Counted from the first letter of the stretch, positions 19,594 through 29,154 are shown. The stretch: 64,000 bases of DNA from Ornithinibacillus halophilus (GCF_900129485.1 NZ_FQVW01000001.1:413708-477707); one strand, 5' to 3'. Notes: generated by a model not told the origin, from the letters alone. Program-made: numbers and translations.

Positions 19594-20028
19594 TTACTTA
19601 CTGATTGAAAATATTGCTTCAGCAGCTAAACGATAACTTAATAACCCAAATCCTACAATCTGTCCATAACAAACCGGAGCAATCAAAGATTGATGACGAA
19701 AGGATTCCCGACTGTGGATATTGGAAATATGTACTTCTATTACAGGAACGGTTATTGATTTTATTGCGTCATGTAAGGCAACACTAGTATGCGTGTATGC
19801 AGCTGCATTTAAAATAATCCCCATATATTGACCTTCTGCTTCTTGGATGAGGTCAACCAATTCCCCTTCATGGTTTGTTTGTTTGCTGACAAGTTCACAA
19901 TCATTTTTGGTCACTACATTCTCAACTTCTTGTTCCACATCGTCAAGGGTAAAACTACCATAAACATCCGGTTCCCGTTTTCCTAATAAATTTAGGTTTG
20001 GACCATTTAATAACAATAATCGCCTCAA
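19594..20028 (-). CDS. aroQ: AroQ, type II 3-dehydroquinate dehydratase
   Basis: Third step of the shikimate pathway. Seen are the catalytic loop LLNGPNLNLLGKREPDVYG, the catalytic histidine region EVHISNIHSRESFR and INAAAYTHTS-like strand residues. The best start is a TTG at 20028, 9 nt after AAGGAG, which gives 144 aa, the normal length; the frame stays open upstream. The shikimate kinase aroK also occurs in this window. Confidence 0.95.
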   Translation of the reverse strand: MRRLLLLNGPNLNLLGKREPDVYGSFTLDDVEQEVENVVTKNDCELVSKQTNHEGELVDLIQEAEGQYMGIILNAAAYTHTSVALHDAIKSITVPVIEVHISNIHSRESFRHQSLIAPVCYGQIVGFGLLSYRLAAEAIFSISK

Positions 20029-20197
20029 ATCGAAAATCTCCTTCTTGTAGAGATAAAAGTGTAGAATCCAGCTCCACTTGCTCTTCACCTTTTTAATAAA
20101 ATTTGGACGTTACTAGTTTACCATAAACACTAAGATTTGAATAATAAAGTGAATCTTCAATCAGTACTATATTCAACTATTCCATCTAGGAGAGAAT

Positions 20198-20728
20198 TTA
20201 TTTTGCTTCCTCCTCTTCTTCTTGTTTGGCCTTATTTTCTTTTATCACGGTGTCATGATAGTCATAGGAAATGGAATATCCAATGAAAATACCATAGAGA
20301 ATAAACAAACAGATTGTCGTAACAATCGTGTTTCGATCCAACTCAGTCACATTAGGAATATTAGGAAACATAGGTTGAAAAACATAATACACGATTGCCC
20401 AAAGAACTAATCCATATAATAAACCAACCAATATAGAACGATTCTTCTTTAGTAAAGCATAATATATTAATGCAACTAAAACAGAAAGACCACCTATTAT
20501 TAAAATAGAAACAACGTCACCTAACCAACCATCCGTCCATCCGGCTCGTACCCATGAACGAAGAACAAAGCTACTAGGAGATATTTCCGTGAAATTAAAC
20601 AAATGTAAAAACACTCCAAGAGAAGACCAAAAAAGCCCCCCTATAAAGCCGGTTAATAAGGATCTCCCTAATAACGTCATTGATTCTTCTTGTTTATTCT
20701 GTTCTAATTCTTTTCTTTTCCCACTCAT
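20198..20728 (-). CDS. yqhR: YqhR family membrane protein
   Basis: Conserved Bacillales membrane protein of about 176 aa with four predicted TM helices (about 25-45, 70-90, 95-120 and 135-155) and a charged C terminus rich in Lys and Glu. Its function is unknown. The start at 20728 has GGAGG about 8 nt upstream. The assignment rests on position, between aroQ and yqhP, and on topology. Confidence 0.8.
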   Translation of the reverse strand: MSGKRKELEQNKQEESMTLLGRSLLTGFIGGLFWSSLGVFLHLFNFTEISPSSFVLRSWVRAGWTDGWLGDVVSILIIGGLSVLVALIYYALLKKNRSILVGLLYGLVLWAIVYYVFQPMFPNIPNVTELDRNTIVTTICLFILYGIFIGYSISYDYHDTVIKENKAKQEEEEEAK

Positions 20729-21004
20729 TCTTGTAACCTCCATAGAAATACTATTCTTATCTTTTATATAAATTGGTGATAACATACATACTTTTTCTTG
20801 AAATCAAGCTAAGTCTTTTTTTTAATTTATCTTTATATTTAGATGAAACTTTTGTAAAATGATTATAAAGATAAATGTTATTGTTTTGATAAGATTTTTG
20901 TGTAAAAGATAAATAGACTGGAATAATATTACTAAGAAAGGTTAGAATGATTAATATAATAGGAACGTTGTTACATACATATTTTTAGAAGGGAAGCGAT
21001 TCTT

Positions 21005-21391
21005 ATGGGACGCAATGCATTTACATTGATTGTTTATGCCATGATCGGGCTTGCTGTTGTTGGACTACTTTTTAGCTTATTAAATGATGCTGCAGGCTTT
21101 TTTGGTAATATGCTAATTTCTTTAGGTATTGGGTTAGCTATATGCGCCGTAGTCTATTTATTGTTCTTTAGAAATCGCACTACTACTTCTTCTGACACAA
21201 GAAAATATAAACAAGCTGTCAAGCAATCTAAGGCTAAATATAAACAAAACTACCAAAATGCTTCAACGAGTACCGTAAACCAGCAACGTAAACAAACAAA
21301 TCCATTGAAAAAGAAAAGTCATAAGCGCCCTAGACATTTACGGGTCATTGATGGAAATAAATCAAAAAGAAAAAAGCGAGTCTCTAACTAA
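21005..21391 (+). CDS. yqhP: YqhP/SA1362-like small membrane protein
   Basis: 128 aa: two TM helices (about 6-25 and 33-55) followed by a long, very basic hydrophilic tail (Lys/Arg-rich, about 65-128). The topology and place beside yqhO fit YqhP. Its function is unknown. GAAGGGAAGCG precedes the ATG. It is transcribed divergently from yqhR, with a 220-bp gap that holds no other gene. Confidence 0.75.
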   Translation: MGRNAFTLIVYAMIGLAVVGLLFSLLNDAAGFFGNMLISLGIGLAICAVVYLLFFRNRTTTSSDTRKYKQAVKQSKAKYKQNYQNASTSTVNQQRKQTNPLKKKSHKRPRHLRVIDGNKSKRKKRVSN

Positions 21392-21405
21392 GACTCGCTT
21401 TTCTT
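21371..21405. terminator. bidirectional terminator between yqhP and yqhO
   Basis: The stem AAGCGAGTCT with AGACTCGCTT has an A run on one side and T-rich sequence on the other. It overlaps the yqhP stop and serves the two convergent genes. Confidence 0.85.
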
Positions 21406-21406
21406 A

Positions 21407-22297
21407 TTAAGTTGTCCATCGTTTTAAAAATTCCTCTGCGTGTTTCTGTCCATTCTCTATTAATTGCTGCTTCTTTTCATCATCAATTGAAAAATCCGTT
21501 GTTTCAATGTCTTCCACAGGAATAAAAATAATATTGGCTAATTCTCTTTTAGAAACATATCTAGCATCATGGGCTTGTTTCATGGTTGAGAATAAAGAAT
21601 AAAGCATATCGATCGCATTCGCTATTTTCCTTGGTTGAATCTTGTCATAAGAATTGCTTAATTTCAAACCTAATATAGGGCGTTTCAGCTTATTAGAATC
21701 CTGGTCAAATACCCAAAGTGGGAAATTACTTAATAAACCTCCATCAACAATAATGCTTTTTTCTTTACGCACTCCTTGTAATTTCCTTGGCATAAAAAAA
21801 TACGGAAAGCCTGAACTCATTCGCACTGCTCTTGAGACAGGAAAACGATCTGGTTGAATACCATAAACCCTTTCTAGATCATCTGGTATAACGATTAGCT
21901 TTCCTAAAGTTAAGTCACTTACGACAATCTTTAAATACCCTTTTGGTAAATCAGAGAATGTGTAGACTTTCTTCTTTGCTAGTTGGTTATATAGCCACTT
22001 CTCGAATTTATCTCCTTTGTATAAACCTAGTTGAAAATATAGGAGTAACCATTTACTTCCTGGGATAATCTTTGTTATTTTTGGCGGGTCTAGAAAAGTT
22101 CTTAAGTCTAATTCATCTAATAGATTTTTGATTCCCTCATTGTTGTAGCCTGCTGCGATAAAGCTAGCAAGAATTGATCCTGCAGATGTACCAGCTACAC
22201 GTTCGAACGTATAATTCCTACTTTGGATCGTATTTAAAGCCCCAATAAACGCATATGCTTTAACTCCACCACCAGAGAAAACCCCGTCAATTTTCAT
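21407..22297 (-). CDS. yqhO: patatin-like phospholipase YqhO
   Basis: Patatin-family lipid acyl hydrolase. The oxyanion glycine-rich motif is SGGGVKAYAFIGAL (residues 7-20) and the nucleophile elbow is GTSAGS (about 36-41). The catalytic Asp is expected in VDGGLLSNFPLWVF. The length is 296 aa. The substrate is unknown. It is placed 70 nt downstream of mntR. Confidence 0.93.
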   Translation of the reverse strand: MKIDGVFSGGGVKAYAFIGALNTIQSRNYTFERVAGTSAGSILASFIAAGYNNEGIKNLLDELDLRTFLDPPKITKIIPGSKWLLLYFQLGLYKGDKFEKWLYNQLAKKKVYTFSDLPKGYLKIVVSDLTLGKLIVIPDDLERVYGIQPDRFPVSRAVRMSSGFPYFFMPRKLQGVRKEKSIIVDGGLLSNFPLWVFDQDSNKLKRPILGLKLSNSYDKIQPRKIANAIDMLYSLFSTMKQAHDARYVSKRELANIIFIPVEDIETTDFSIDDEKKQQLIENGQKHAEEFLKRWTT

Positions 22298-22366
22298 GTT
22301 TTATCCCCCGCTTAGTCCTTTATTCTATAGATAAGCAGAGATTCATAAAATTAGAACGGGGGATTT

Positions 22367-22783
22367 TTACTTATTTTCTTTTTGAATCTTTCTCAATGCC
22401 GTTACTCGAGACTTATCTTCTTTAAAATATTTTACTAAATCACCAAGTCTGTCAATAGAATTCCAGCTAAGATGATGCTCAATCCCTTCAACATCGTTAT
22501 AAATATTGCCTTCCTCTACTCCGATAATTTCTAGGAAGTTCTCTAACAATTCATGTCTAAATACTAACTTTTCTCCAACTTTTTTTCCTTTTTCCGTCAA
22601 AATAAAGCCTCTATATTTTTCGTAATTTAAATATTCATCTTTATCCAATTTCTGAACCATTTTTGTCACAGAGGATGGATGAACTTCTAACGCCTCAGCA
22701 ATATCCGACACCCGTGCATAACCTTTGGTTTCAATTAAGTTGTATATTATTTCGATGTAATCTTCCATACTCGGTGTTGGCAT
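22367..22783 (-). CDS. mntR: MntR, manganese transport regulator
   Basis: DtxR-family repressor of Mn uptake. The N-terminal winged helix has metal ligands in MEDYIEIIY, and further ligands lie in the dimerisation domain (FRHELLENF and VEGIEHHLS). The length is 138 aa and no SH3 domain is present, as in B. subtilis MntR. Mn-SodA is also encoded in the window. Confidence 0.96.
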   Translation of the reverse strand: MPTPSMEDYIEIIYNLIETKGYARVSDIAEALEVHPSSVTKMVQKLDKDEYLNYEKYRGFILTEKGKKVGEKLVFRHELLENFLEIIGVEEGNIYNDVEGIEHHLSWNSIDRLGDLVKYFKEDKSRVTALRKIQKENK

Positions 22784-23119
22784 TTAATCTCCTCATTTCA
22801 TCGCACATTTTTTTATCTTAGGCAAATTTTTTTCTTCTAATATGAGGATACATGAATTTGAAAGGAGAAACAAGTTATTCTATGTTATAAGAAGAATGAC
22901 ATACTCATACAAAAAAGAAGAACCAACAATTTTATATGTCAGTTCTTGTAGCTTTAAAATAAAGCCTGATCAAAACAGGGTTTTTATTTGTTATAGATTA
23001 CACATCTTTTGTAAAAAAGTTTGATAATTTTCTGAGACCCGATCTTCAACTAACTAGCCAGAATATTATAAGTGTATCCTTAGTTAACTAAAGCGACAAT
23101 AAGCAAAAAACATCAGAAC
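22784..23119. other. intergenic region upstream of mntR
   Basis: AT-rich stretch of 336 bp. I see only a weak hairpin near 22966-22983 (CCTG with CAGG, then a T run on the plus strand). A 60-codon open frame on the plus strand lacks a convincing ribosome site. Nothing else is recognised. Confidence 0.5.
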
Positions 23120-23650
23120 TCATTTTTCCAACATATGCATCCATTTCTTAATAACCCGGATTTGTCCTCGGTGATTTAATTCATCCTCAATCACATGAAA
23201 CCATTTGAAATAATTATTTGCTGGCTCTTCCCACCAAAATGGGGCTTTTTCGAACAACCATGAATCTGGCAATGTCCGGAATGTATCGATTGTTTTTTTT
23301 CTCGTTTGTTCCAACTGTTCCAAATAATAATCAATTGGATACCCTTTAATTTGTTCTCGTGCCGCATTGCCAAGTTCCATTGCAGGATTCAGTAAATGGA
23401 TATCCTCAGTGAATTCACGTTTTTCAAATGTATCGATTTGAAAAGCTTTTTCCATCGACACCATATGAGCTAGAAGCATACCAATAGAGTTCGCTTCTTC
23501 ATTAATTAGATAGTCCAATTGTTTTACTGTTAAATCCCTAACTTCTACCAATGTTGTCCACCTTACATATTCCATCATGGATACCAACTTGCTAAACTCC
23601 AAATTTAGACCATTTTTTTTATCGATTAATAATATTCCTTGATTCCCCAT
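23120..23650 (-). CDS. DinB-family (DUF664) protein
   Basis: 176 aa, predicted four-helix bundle of the DinB superfamily. Family-like features are the metal-ligand histidine near MLLAHMVSMEKA (about residue 60) and the C-terminal HVIEDELNHRGQIRVIKKWM. Many members bind a divalent metal, and some use bacillithiol or mycothiol as cofactor; the activity here is unknown. AAGGAGG precedes the ATG. In B. subtilis lipM lies in this interval, so the gene is accessory to the syntenic core. Confidence 0.88.
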   Translation of the reverse strand: MGNQGILLIDKKNGLNLEFSKLVSMMEYVRWTTLVEVRDLTVKQLDYLINEEANSIGMLLAHMVSMEKAFQIDTFEKREFTEDIHLLNPAMELGNAAREQIKGYPIDYYLEQLEQTRKKTIDTFRTLPDSWLFEKAPFWWEEPANNYFKWFHVIEDELNHRGQIRVIKKWMHMLEK

Positions 23651-23801
23651 AATAATCTCCTCCTTGGCGGCGATTCCACTTATACTTTAACTCGACATTT
23701 CACTTTCACTATTCCCAAAAACCATTAAGTACAATTGAATGTTGACTGCTAATATGGATTACAATCCAATAAATCAACATATAGCGTTTATCCTCACTTC
23801 A

Positions 23802-24824
23802 TTATTTATTTTTATGGGTAAAACCTTTTTGTCTTTTCAATTCTTTCGCTTTTTCGTATTTCTGTTGGCCCCTCAGCTTTTTTTCATAGTGGGAATACCT
23901 TGATAATTGTTCCTTCGATAATTCCCCTTCCACAACGGCTCGTTTGACAGCACACCCCGGTTCATGTTTATGAGTGCAATCATTGAATTTACAGTATTTA
24001 GCTATCTCTTGAATTTCCTTGAATAAGATGTTTCCATCCACTTCTTTGGTTGTACTAATCGTTTTAAACCCCGGACTATCAATTAGAAATGAATCAATTT
24101 CTTTTAAATATAACATCTTAGTTACCGTTGTAGTATGCTTGCCTTTTTTATCACTTCTGACTAAATTTGTATTTTCACTGTGGTTACCAGTAAGATAATT
24201 TATCAGTGTAGATTTTCCCGCGCCTGATGTCCCGATAAACATTGCCGTTTTCTTGCTATATAAAGAATCTTTAACCTGTTGAATTGTATCTTGTTGGTAC
24301 ATGCTGACTGGTGTTATCTTTAGCTTAGGATAAGTTGAATGTATACTCTCCATAATTTGTATCGTCTCTTCAATGTAATCAGCCTTTGTTATTAAGATAT
24401 TTAGGTCCATATTCTCTTGATTAAAAGTCATTAGATAGCGTTCTAATTTGGATAAAGTAAATCGTTGGTCAGCAGCTATCATAATATAGAGTTGATCAAT
24501 ATTTGTTGCAAGAATCTGTTCATATGAATGTACATGATAGCTTTTGGCAGCATAACTGGACGCTTTGGAAATAACATTTTTTCTTTCTAATAGCTTCTCC
24601 AAATAATAATCACCATCTTCCCGATTAAGCATTACAAAGTCACCTACATAAAATTCCCATTCAGAAATTTTATGAGCAACTTTTACTTGTGATATTATTT
24701 GATCCATTGTAGCAACTGTATATAAATAATTATTTTTCATAATAATACGGGCAATATTGTTTCTTGGGTTGATAACGTTTCCCTTTACGTATTCTTCAAT
24801 TCCAAAACTTTTCTGATCAAACAT
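23802..24824 (-). CDS. rsgA: RsgA-type circularly permuted GTPase (paralog)
   Basis: Ribosome small-subunit-dependent GTPase family, 340 aa. It has an OB-fold domain (about 35-90), permuted G motifs in the order G4 TKAD, G1 GTSGAGKST, G3 DSPGF, and a C-terminal zinc finger (CKFNDCTHKHEPGC). RsgA acts in late 30S maturation. B. subtilis keeps its housekeeping copy (YloQ) next to the prkC region, so this longer gene in an accessory spot is probably a second copy. A leader region with a terminator lies upstream on the same strand. Confidence 0.92.
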   Translation of the reverse strand: MFDQKSFGIEEYVKGNVINPRNNIARIIMKNNYLYTVATMDQIISQVKVAHKISEWEFYVGDFVMLNREDGDYYLEKLLERKNVISKASSYAAKSYHVHSYEQILATNIDQLYIMIAADQRFTLSKLERYLMTFNQENMDLNILITKADYIEETIQIMESIHSTYPKLKITPVSMYQQDTIQQVKDSLYSKKTAMFIGTSGAGKSTLINYLTGNHSENTNLVRSDKKGKHTTTVTKMLYLKEIDSFLIDSPGFKTISTTKEVDGNILFKEIQEIAKYCKFNDCTHKHEPGCAVKRAVVEGELSKEQLSRYSHYEKKLRGQQKYEKAKELKRQKGFTHKNK

Positions 24825-25027
24825 AGCATTTCCCTTTCCTTTTTAAAACTTATTTGCGTAACTTACAATTCTATTCTCAATTCAATAAAGTTTATCTGTT
24901 AAGATAAACGTCTAATTGCCAGAAACCGTTATTTTATTTCATTTCGTTTCCCTCCAATTAATTGAAAACAACCACTGGAAATAGAACACTAACTGATCAA
25001 GACCTTTTGCTTTATCAATAATCTATA

Positions 25028-25067
25028 CAAAAAAGCCACAGAGTTATATAAAATAACCCTGTGGCTA
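25028..25067 (-). terminator. strong intrinsic terminator between the leader and rsgA
   Basis: On the minus strand AGCCACAGGGTTAT pairs with ATAACTCTGTGGCT around a 5-nt loop (one mismatch), followed by six T. It stops transcripts from the promoter at 25260-25288 about 200 nt before the rsgA start. Its 5' arm can also pair with the leader ORF at 25198-25209. Confidence 0.9.
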
Positions 25068-25087
25068 AAATAGGATATTTGTTTGAT

Positions 25088-25132
25088 TCATAACAAATAA
25101 GCCTGTGCATTAATTGCCCAAGCTCTGATCAT
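25088..25132 (-). CDS. possible second leader peptide, 14 aa
   Basis: ATG-initiated frame encoding MIRAWAINAQAYLL, with AAGGA 12 nt upstream. It lies between the first leader ORF and the terminator. There is no known homolog that I recognise, and it could be chance. The transcript context is the only reason to list it. Confidence 0.35.
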   Translation of the reverse strand: MIRAWAINAQAYLL

Positions 25133-25155
25133 AGGATAAATCATTCCTTATCTAA

Positions 25156-25224
25156 CTAATTCAATCCGTATGAGTGAGTGGCAATAAATTTAGTTCCCAA
25201 GGTTATCTTCATTAGATTTGTCAT
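25156..25224 (-). CDS. candidate 22-aa leader peptide upstream of rsgA paralog
   Basis: The minus-strand frame starts with ATG at 25224 behind GGAAGGGAGTGAG and ends in TAG. The peptide begins MTNLMKITLGTKF and ends IATHSYGLN. It starts about 35 nt after a near-consensus sigma-A promoter. Its codons 6-9 contain the segment complementary to the 5' arm of the downstream terminator. This arrangement is like ribosome-mediated attenuators. An alternative is a free small peptide mRNA unrelated to rsgA. Confidence 0.55.
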   Translation of the reverse strand: MTNLMKITLGTKFIATHSYGLN

Positions 25225-25259
25225 TGCGTAAACTCACTCCCTTCCATAATATTACAATC

Positions 25260-25288
25260 ATTATACATACTTAATACTGATAGGTCAA
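25260..25288 (-). promoter_or_regulatory. sigma-A promoter of the leader transcript
   Basis: TTGACC (25288-25283), a 17-nt spacer and TATAAT (25265-25260) on the minus strand. This is one of the closest consensus matches in the window and drives the leader peptide/terminator unit upstream of rsgA. Confidence 0.85.
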
Positions 25289-25417
25289 TTATTTTCTTTG
25301 CCAATAAAATTGATTACACTTATATTTATGTAGTTGATAATGGTTGTTATTTCATTTTAATCTAATCTTTCATCCATGTAACACTTAGCACTCCCACTCC
25401 ATTTTTTTCTAAGAAAA

Positions 25418-25462
25418 CAAAAAATAACCTCTTTAGTAAAGAATACCAAAGAGGTTATTTTC
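25418..25462 (-). terminator. terminator after nrdJ
   Basis: AAAATAACCTCTTT pairs with AAAGAGGTTATTTT across a 13-nt loop, 65 nt past the nrdJ stop, with T-rich sequence downstream on the minus strand. Confidence 0.85.
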
Positions 25463-25527
25463 ATCAATCTTTATTCCAAAAATCAAACTTTAATTCAAAT
25501 CTACAATTCTTCTTAATATTTATAATA

Positions 25528-28408
25528 TTATAAGCCACATTTTAATTGGGCTCCACAGCTTGTACAAGTGTTGCATCCACCTATATCTTCCACACTTCCC
25601 TTACGACATACCGGGCAAGTGTCACCCACTTCAGAGCCAATGGTTACATTGGTACTATCTAATTCTTGAATGGTGTCCATTAAAACTACTTTTGGTTTTT
25701 CTTCAGTATCTTCAAATAGTTCCACTTGCTCACCAAAGTCATTTTCCTCTGCTTTAAGCGTTAATACCTGTGAATCACGACTTCCGTCAACATATACCGT
25801 ACCACCTTTAGCACCACCATTATATAAACGTCTGTACACATTTTCTACCTGTTCAACAGTGTACCCTTTCGGTGCGTTAACTGTCTTAGAAATAGAGCTA
25901 TCCACCCAGCGTTGGATCACACATTGTGTATCTGCATGTGCTTCAGGAGCTAGATCCATTGCAGTTACAAACCATTTTGGTAAGTTATCTGGGTCTGCGT
26001 CTGGATTTCTATCTAGATATTCTTGTACAATATCTGCTTTTACTTCTATAAATTTACCTAATCTTCCACTTCTATAGTATGAGAAGGAGAAGTATGGTTC
26101 TAGTCCTGTGGATACTCCGACCATCGTTCCGGTACTTCCTGTAGGTGCAACCGTTAATAGGTGAGAGTTTCGAATACCATAAGTAAGAATACCTTCACGG
26201 ATATCTTCAGGCATCTTCTTCATATATCCCGTGTTGATGAAATTATAGCGTAACTCTTTCGTCTCTTCTTCATTAGTTCCCACTAAGAAAGGAAAACTTC
26301 CCTTTTCCTTAGCAAGTTCAATCGATTCACGATAAGCAGTAGTTGCAATAGTTTCAAAGATTTGATCTACTAATAGATTTCCTTGTTCAGAACCGTATTC
26401 TGTTTCACAGTAGATCAATAAGTCATGTAGACCCATAACACCTAGTCCAACACGACGTTCACCAAGTGCTTGTTTCTTATTTTCTTCCAAGAAATATGGC
26501 GTTGCATCAATCACATCATCTTGCATACGCACTCCGGTTTTAACCGTTTCTTTTAGTTTTTCAAAGTTAACTGTCTTTGAATCCTTATCTGCCATTTCAG
26601 CTAAGTTCACTGCAGCCAAATTGCAGACAGAATATGGTGCAAGCGGTTGTTCCCCACACGGGTTTGTTGCAACTACTTGATTTCCATATGCTTTCGCATT
26701 TGTCATGTCATTTGCATTATCAATGAAGAATATTCCTGGTTCTGCTGAATATGTTGCACAAATATTTATTAAGTTCCATAGCTCTTTCGCTCGGATGGAA
26801 CGATAAACCCGTACACCATACCCCATTTCTTTCCATTTACGAACATCTCCAACTTCATGCCAGTATTGGTTGTAATCTTCCATTTCTTTTTCAGTGTAGT
26901 TCTCTACGTCTGGGAAGCACAGATCATAATATCCATCGTTCTCGACTGCTTCCATAAATTCCTTCGTTAAACAAACTGAAATATTTGCTCCTGTTAAGAA
27001 TTCCGGATTTTGTACGGAGTAGGTTCCTCCAGTTCGTAATTTTTCACTAGCCTCTTTAATTACAGCATTCGTGAAACCACCTTGACCAGGAATATTTCTA
27101 TAATTAAGTATTCCTTGATACAAATCTTGTTCCGTTTCTGTTAACGGTGTGAATTTTAGTTTTTCTTGTGCGAGTTGTTTAATTTGTGAATCACCAGTAT
27201 TTTCGATTAAATACCTTAGAATTCTAGGATTTTGCATTTTTGAAATAATAAACTCAATTATGTCTGGATGAGAGTCTACCAGCATAATCATTTGTGCCAC
27301 ACTATGTTTGCCGAGGCGTTACTTCGGCTTCTCTAAGTCACCTTAGAGTTCAGACCATATCTTACACTTTAATGTGTCCTCGCGCTTCGGAGTCACTTGA
27401 CCCCTACTCTACTCGCTTCCGTCCTAGCGACGTGCTTTCGATGGTCGTTGAACCTTCTCCATTTTATAGGAACTTGGCTGCTGATTGTCTTTATCCACTT
27501 ACTATTTTTAAGCATTCACGCCTACTGTTTCCAGTTACGTTGTAGCTAGCAAGTCATAAAAGAGTTCCCAGCAATTCACGAGGTTTATTTATAGACGAGG
27601 CGCACTTTAATTATTCACCACGTCTTGATCCACCCTGTTCGACTAGGTGTGTCAACTTAGCAATATCATCTAACCAAGAAACAGAACCAGATGATTTTCC
27701 ATTAACACCCTTAGCTAATGCATTACGAGGACGCAATGTTGATCCGTTCGTACCGACCCCACCACCTCTAGACATAATTTCCATCACTTGTTTACGATGA
27801 TCAGAAATACCTTCTCTAGAGTCCTGAATGTAAGGCATAACATAACAGTTAAAATACGTCACATCCGTGTTCGCACCAGCACCATATAACACACGACCGG
27901 CCGGAATAAAGTTTAAGCTAGATAGTTCATGATAAAATTTCTCAAACCACTCATCCTTTTTATCAGTCGCTTCTTCAACACTAGCTAAACCTGTTGCATT
28001 TCTCTTTGCAATTTGTTCATAATACACTTCCAGTGGCTTATCGATTGCATCTAAACCTCTTTGGACGATACCTGTTTCTGCTTCTTCGCCATCTAATACA
28101 CCAAGGAATTCCGGCTCAACTTTGATACGAGCTTCTTTTAGAGACCAGTCAATAGACTCTACAAACCCTAAACCCCTTGCAGGGAATTTTGGATCTGCTT
28201 TCACTGTTAACACAACAAAATCTCCAACTGCTAAAGTTTTCTTTTGTGTATCTTTGAATGAATAACGATCTAGCATTACTAATCTCGAGACACCTTTATG
28301 TGATAATTTCATATCTGCTGTTACGGGATGTACTTGTGGAAATAGCTTTATGTCTTCATTTAGCCTGTCTACATTAATATTACTTGATTTGTCAGCAACT
28401 ACCGACAT
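25528..28408 (-). CDS. nrdJ: NrdJ, B12-dependent ribonucleotide reductase, interrupted by a group I intron
   Basis: Class II reductase that makes deoxynucleotides with adenosylcobalamin, independent of oxygen. The exons are 28408-27617 and 27297-25528; splicing joins GGSRRG to AQMIML and restores an 853-aa protein of normal length. Key motifs are the YFNCYV redox cysteine, NPCGEQPL with the radical cysteine and glutamate, CNLAAVNL, and a Cys-rich C terminus (CPVCRKG and CNTCTSCGAQLKCGL). Without splicing, the frame ends two codons past the 5' splice site. The gene sits at a place where B. subtilis has none, so it was probably acquired. Confidence 0.93.
27298..27616 (-). ncRNA. group I intron in nrdJ
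   Basis: 319-nt insertion with no open frame. The 5' exon ends in U (GGT) and the intron ends in G, as group I splicing demands. P1 can form between exon GACGTGGT and internal guide GCCTCGTC (27601-27594), with a U-G wobble at the splice site and a single mismatch. Core-like segments are seen: a P-like stretch near TTGCTGGGAACTC, a Q-like stretch AATCAGCAGCCAAG, an R-like GTTCAACGACCATCGA and an S-like AAGATATGGTCT. No homing endonuclease is present. Confidence 0.92.
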
Positions 28409-28782
28409 TCAATCACTCCTCTACAAAACTATTAAATTCATTAGTATTACCATATCATATCTAATCAACAATAAACAATATATTGTGTTAAAAATAATTA
28501 AAAAATACTACATATTGTGTTTTGAACAACTAATCGTCATTTTGTCAATCTATGAAAATAGATAATATTATTAGATAATCGGAGATAATTAGAGCATTAG
28601 TAGAAAAATATCACCAAATACAAGAATTTTAGTTCTTGCATTTTTGACAAAAACAGACAACCTTTGCAATAGCTTGATTTTAAAGGGTTTATTAAGCAAG
28701 GAACTAAACGATAGAAAAAAACTTTGAAAAAAAACGTTAATAATCATATAATGGATAGTGATTACTAGTAGGGGGAAAAAAT
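28409..28782. other. divergent intergenic region nrdJ/yqhL
   Basis: 374 bp, AT-rich. It contains the NrdR-like boxes and presumably both promoters. The yqhL start has AGTAGGGGG upstream. No gene or structured RNA is recognised in the rest. Confidence 0.6.
28473..28520. promoter_or_regulatory. two NrdR-box-like palindromes upstream of nrdJ
   Basis: Box 1 is AACAATATATTGTGTT (28474-28489) and box 2 is ACTACATATTGTGTTT (28507-28522 region). Both resemble the NrdR consensus ACACWATATATWGTGT. Their centres are about 32 bp apart, three helical turns, the spacing typical of NrdR operators. They lie 65-115 bp ahead of the nrdJ start. NrdR represses reductase genes when dATP is high. Confidence 0.7.
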
Positions 28783-29154
28783 ATGGAATATATCGTAATA
28801 ATCATCGTTGCGTTAGTAGCAATTAGTGTTTTTCGTTACTTTAGACAAAAGAACTATTTAAAAACACTTACAGAAGAACAATTTAGAGAAGGTTACCGAA
28901 AAGCACAATTAATTGACGTTAGAGAACCACAAGAATTTGAAAGAGGTCATATACTAGGCGCAAGAAATATTCCGGTTACACAATTAAAACAACGTCTTAT
29001 TGAATTACGTAAAGACAAACCCGTTTATTTATATTGCCAAAGCGGTTCAAGGTCTGCTAGAGCTGCACAACTTTTGCATAAAAAAGGGTATGAAGATATA
29101 AGCCAACTTAAAGGCGGATTTAAAAAATGGACAGGCAAAGTGAAGACTAAATAA
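28783..29154 (+). CDS. yqhL: rhodanese-domain membrane-anchored protein YqhL
   Basis: 123 aa with an N-terminal TM (about 2-18) and a rhodanese fold. The active-site cysteine loop is YCQSGSRSARAA (about residues 86-97). Such proteins carry sulfur as a persulfide; the physiological acceptor is unknown. It matches the yqhL position of B. subtilis, convergent with gcvPB. Confidence 0.9.
   Translation: MEYIVIIIVALVAISVFRYFRQKNYLKTLTEEQFREGYRKAQLIDVREPQEFERGHILGARNIPVTQLKQRLIELRKDKPVYLYCQSGSRSARAAQLLHKKGYEDISQLKGGFKKWTGKVKTK

Noticed and set aside
22842..23024. 60-codon plus-strand frame upstream of mntR
   Set aside because: Poor codon pattern, no good ribosome site, includes a weak hairpin; could not be supported.
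27294..27545. 83-codon open frame on the plus strand
   Set aside because: Antisense to the intron, no ribosome site, no recognisable product.
27298..27616. Intein or simple frameshift/pseudogene in nrdJ
   Set aside because: The insert carries stops, is only 319 nt, and shows group I splice-site rules and P1 pairing; exon joining is precise.
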